Below, in pieces: positions 7,267 through 9,151 of a stretch of 9,151 bases of DNA. The position numbers and the translations under genes were made by a program. A model generated the notes under the pieces. That model saw nothing but the letters and a program-made list of their open reading frames with translations, was not told the origin of the DNA and did not search any database. The stretch lies in NCBI GenBank assembly GCA_018266095.1, contig JAFEBC010000818.1, positions 1-9,151 of the forward strand, given 5' to 3'. Source of the stretch: Deltaproteobacteria bacterium (GTDB lineage Bacteria; Myxococcota; Myxococcia; Myxococcales; 40CM-4-68-19). The number at the start of each line of letters is the position of its first letter. Position 1 is the stretch's first letter.

Positions 7267-7306
7267 ATCGTCTGAGACCTCTCAGAAATCGTGTGAGACC
7301 TGTCGC
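7265..7306. repeat. Tandem pair of 21-bp direct repeats with an internal dyad
   Basis: Two adjacent 21-bp units (7265-7285 and 7286-7306) share AAATCGTsTGAGACCTsTC, where s is C in the first copy and G in the second; they differ at two further end positions. The first copy and the first base of the second form the dyad TCTGAGA-CC-TCTCAGA (7271-7286), which is lost in the second copy. The units are less GC-rich than their surroundings. No transposase or other mobile gene adjoins them in the window. Confidence 0.75.
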
Positions 7307-7327
7307 GCGCCCGCCCGCCCGAAGCAC

Positions 7328-7364
7328 CGCGGCCCGCATCCTCATCGCTGAGGACCGGGCCGCG
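7328..7364. terminator. Long GC-rich hairpin between convergent genes (probable bidirectional terminator)
   Basis: CGCGGCCCG (7328-7336) pairs with CGGGCCGCG (7356-7364) over 9 bp. Inside it, TCCTCA (7339-7344) pairs with TGAGGA (7349-7354) over 6 bp around a TCGC tetraloop, with a small CA/C internal loop between the stems. It sits just beyond the stops of both converging genes. The plus strand has a modest AATTTCT stretch downstream and the minus strand has no T-run, so termination may not be of the classic U-tract type. Confidence 0.6.
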
Positions 7365-7386
7365 ACACGAACAATTTCTGTAGCAA

Positions 7387-9151
7387 CTACGACCGCTTGC
7401 GCCGCAAGCCCAGCATCACGCCCACCAGCATGAGCGGCAACAGGCCCCACGCCGTCGAGCCCGGCATCGTCGAGCAGCCCACCGCGCCCTGCGTCGCCGC
7501 GTTCAGCTCGTCCGACACGTCGCCGATGTGCGCCTTCGCCACGCGGCCGGCCTCGTCGACCACCTGCACCGCCACGCCACGCCCGCCGCGCTCCGCCGCC
7601 GAGATGTCCCGCGACGCGCCCAGCTCGCTCCAGCCCTCGCCCTCGAACTTGTAGCGGTACTTGAGCGCCCACGACGGGCTCGCCGCCGAGTGCGACTTGG
7701 TCTGGATCGACCCGTCCGCGAGCTCGTTGAGCGCCACCGTCGGCGGCTCGATGCTCACCAGGAAGTCGACCACGGCCGGCTCCAGGTCCTGCGTCCGGTC
7801 GTCGCCGCCCTCGCGCGAGGTCACCTCGATGCGGTGGTGCCCCTGGATCATGAACAGCTCGTCCTGCACCGTGAACCGCGACTGCCGGATCCACGGCGAC
7901 CAGAACCCGCCATCGATGCGATAGCTGAAGTCCACGTCTCCGTGCCGCGCCGTGAGCGCCTTCGCCTCGATGTCCACCGACGGCAGCACCCGGTTCGGCC
8001 CGCGCAGCTCCTCGAGGTCGTCCGGCACGTTGCGGTTCACGATCGCCGCCTCCGTGTCCGTCTCGTACCGCGCACAGGCCCCGCCCGGCGTGCCCGTGCA
8101 CTGCTGGATGCCCGCCCAGATCGCCAGGTGGTGATAGCCGTTCTCCGGGTGCGCCGGATCGATCGGCACCGCGCCCGCCACGCCCTTCACCTGGAAGTCG
8201 AGGCCCAGCATCTTCGGCAGCGTGATCGGCTTGAGCACGCCCGCGAGCAGCGGCTGCGCCAGCTTGATGGCCGCGCCCAAGAGCTGCGACAGCTCGCTCG
8301 GGTCCTCGGCCAGCATCTCGTTGTTCGACGCGGTGATGTTGGTCAGCACCGTCGTCAGGTCGCCCAGCACCGGCTGCAGCGTGTCCTGCTGCGCGCCCGC
8401 GAACGTGCGCAGACCGAGCGGCAACGACACGTCCGCCGTCAGCGTGAACAGGCGCACCGAGCGCTCGTCGATGGTCGCGTAGAAGTCCAGGTTCAGCTTG
8501 TTGAGCGTCACCGTGATCAGCGGATCGTTCGGCGTCACCGTGCCGTCCGTGTTCACGTTGTTGGTGCCGCGGCCGATGCGGATGACCGGCGCCGTGGTCG
8601 GGCGCAGCAGGATCGCGAGCGGCGCGTCCTGTCCGTGCGTGAGCAGACCGATCGAGGGCAGCAGGATCTTGAGGAAGCTCGTCGAGATCGGCGCCGCCGT
8701 CTTGTCGCTGACGGTGATGCAGAGCATGCCCGAGTTGAACGCGTCGTAGAACCCGCGGTTCAGCATCTGCGACGCCAGCGCGAAGCCCACCTGGTAGTCG
8801 AGCGCCACCTGCGTCGACGAGCCCGCGGCCGGCGGCTGGTTGGCGAGGTCGTCGAAGTTCAGCGCCGGGATCGCCGCGGTGTCCGGCGGGAAGGTGATCG
8901 GGGGCACGCACACCGAGACGCCCGAGGCGTTGCCCGGCTGGGTCCCGGCCATGCCCGCGAGCTGCAGGCCCTTCGCGTCGATCGCCGCCGGCGCCGTCTT
9001 GCCGCCGAGGCCCGCGAACAGGTTCAGCTTCGTGTCCGAGGGGAACCCGACCACGTCGGTCAGGCTGGTCACGTCGAGCTGCCCCGCGATCGCCAGCGCC
9101 ACCGGCTCGCACTCGAACTTGGAGATGTCCTGGCCCGCCGCGTAGCAGACG
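7387..9151 (-). CDS. Large secreted protein with C-terminal MYXO-CTERM-type sorting tail, 5'-partial
   Basis: The C-terminal 587 residues of a protein whose frame stays open to the window edge; a GTG at 9102 is internal, not the start. The chain has many beta-type stretches and no recognised enzyme motif. Near the end are two similar modules, about visible residues 404-465 (FSYRIDGGFWSPW ... HHRIEVTSREGG) and 495-545 (YRYKFEGEGWSELG ... VAVQVVDEAGR), which look like tandem Ig/Y_Y_Y-like beta sandwiches. The tail has Gly-Cys (C559), a hydrophobic helix (AWGLLPLMLVGVMLGL) and RRKRS. This matches the MYXO-CTERM pattern, in which known members are processed by a CPBP-type myxosortase and displayed on the cell surface. 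It converges on the small gene upstream, with a hairpin between them. The function beyond surface display is unknown. Confidence 0.85.
   Translation of the reverse strand, partial: VCYAAGQDISKFECEPVALAIAGQLDVTSLTDVVGFPSDTKLNLFAGLGGKTAPAAIDAKGLQLAGMAGTQPGNASGVSVCVPPITFPPDTAAIPALNFDDLANQPPAAGSSTQVALDYQVGFALASQMLNRGFYDAFNSGMLCITVSDKTAAPISTSFLKILLPSIGLLTHGQDAPLAILLRPTTAPVIRIGRGTNNVNTDGTVTPNDPLITVTLNKLNLDFYATIDERSVRLFTLTADVSLPLGLRTFAGAQQDTLQPVLGDLTTVLTNITASNNEMLAEDPSELSQLLGAAIKLAQPLLAGVLKPITLPKMLGLDFQVKGVAGAVPIDPAHPENGYHHLAIWAGIQQCTGTPGGACARYETDTEAAIVNRNVPDDLEELRGPNRVLPSVDIEAKALTARHGDVDFSYRIDGGFWSPWIRQSRFTVQDELFMIQGHHRIEVTSREGGDDRTQDLEPAVVDFLVSIEPPTVALNELADGSIQTKSHSAASPSWALKYRYKFEGEGWSELGASRDISAAERGGRGVAVQVVDEAGRVAKAHIGDVSDELNAATQGAVGCSTMPGSTAWGLLPLMLVGVMLGLRRKRS

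Noticed and set aside
7308..7319. Short CCCG tetranucleotide run near the tandem repeat
   Set aside because: Only about three units in GC-rich non-coding sequence; no coding frame would be switched by its length.
7178..9112. A 644-residue minus-strand open frame opposite the large surface protein's frame register
   Set aside because: It overlaps the MYXO-CTERM protein in another register and is low-complexity Gly/Arg/Ala; the 7387-9151 frame has a plausible protein pattern and a sorting tail.

Overview
The window is very GC-rich, and its coding frames end most codons in G or C. One gene ends in what looks like a MYXO-CTERM sorting tail (Gly-Cys, hydrophobic helix, Arg/Lys cluster). Together with a candidate sigma-54-type promoter, this points to a member of the Myxococcota (myxobacteria and relatives). 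The species cannot be told from the sequence.

Positions 1-3504 (+): the distal part of an alternative complex III (ACIII) operon, the quinol:electron-acceptor oxidoreductase that replaces cytochrome bc1. The genes are actC (5' end outside the window), actD, actE and actF. Consecutive genes overlap by 4 nt (ATGA, ATGA, GTGA), so translation is probably coupled. ActC and ActF are NrfD-type membrane quinol-site subunits, ActD is a two-helix DUF3341 subunit and ActE is a lipid-anchored mono-haem cytochrome c. actA and actB are presumably upstream. No terminal oxidase genes follow actF.

Positions 3505-4030 (+): a short spacer with an imperfect stem-loop, then a TrxC (thioredoxin-2)-type thioredoxin with an N-terminal zinc ribbon. 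Its start is best placed at a GTG behind a perfect AGGAGG, not at the upstream TTG.

Positions 4061-6221 (-): an exported OprO/OprP-like porin followed by an exported SRPBCC-fold protein. They lie in one transcription direction, separated by 85 nt that contain a strong imperfect hairpin. The 296-nt divergent region 6222-6517 carries a good candidate sigma-54 (-24/-12) promoter facing the porin, a 9-bp inverted repeat in the predicted porin leader, and a TTTGCG-N17-CGCAAA dyad at a distance suitable for an enhancer site.

Positions 6518-7266 (+): an unrecognised, mainly helical 165-residue cytoplasmic protein and a possible 65-residue small protein. The small gene's stop codon lies at the edge of a 21-bp tandem direct repeat, the first copy of which contains a 16-bp dyad. 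A long GC-rich hairpin (7328-7364) then separates it from the convergent gene.

Positions 7387-9151 (-): the C-terminal 587 residues of a large secreted protein with two tandem beta-sandwich-like modules and the MYXO-CTERM tail. Its N terminus lies outside the window.

Overall this looks like chromosomal core and envelope gene content. I found no transposase, phage gene, CRISPR array, tRNA or rRNA. The least explained parts are the porin control region, the tandem repeat and the two unrecognised proteins.
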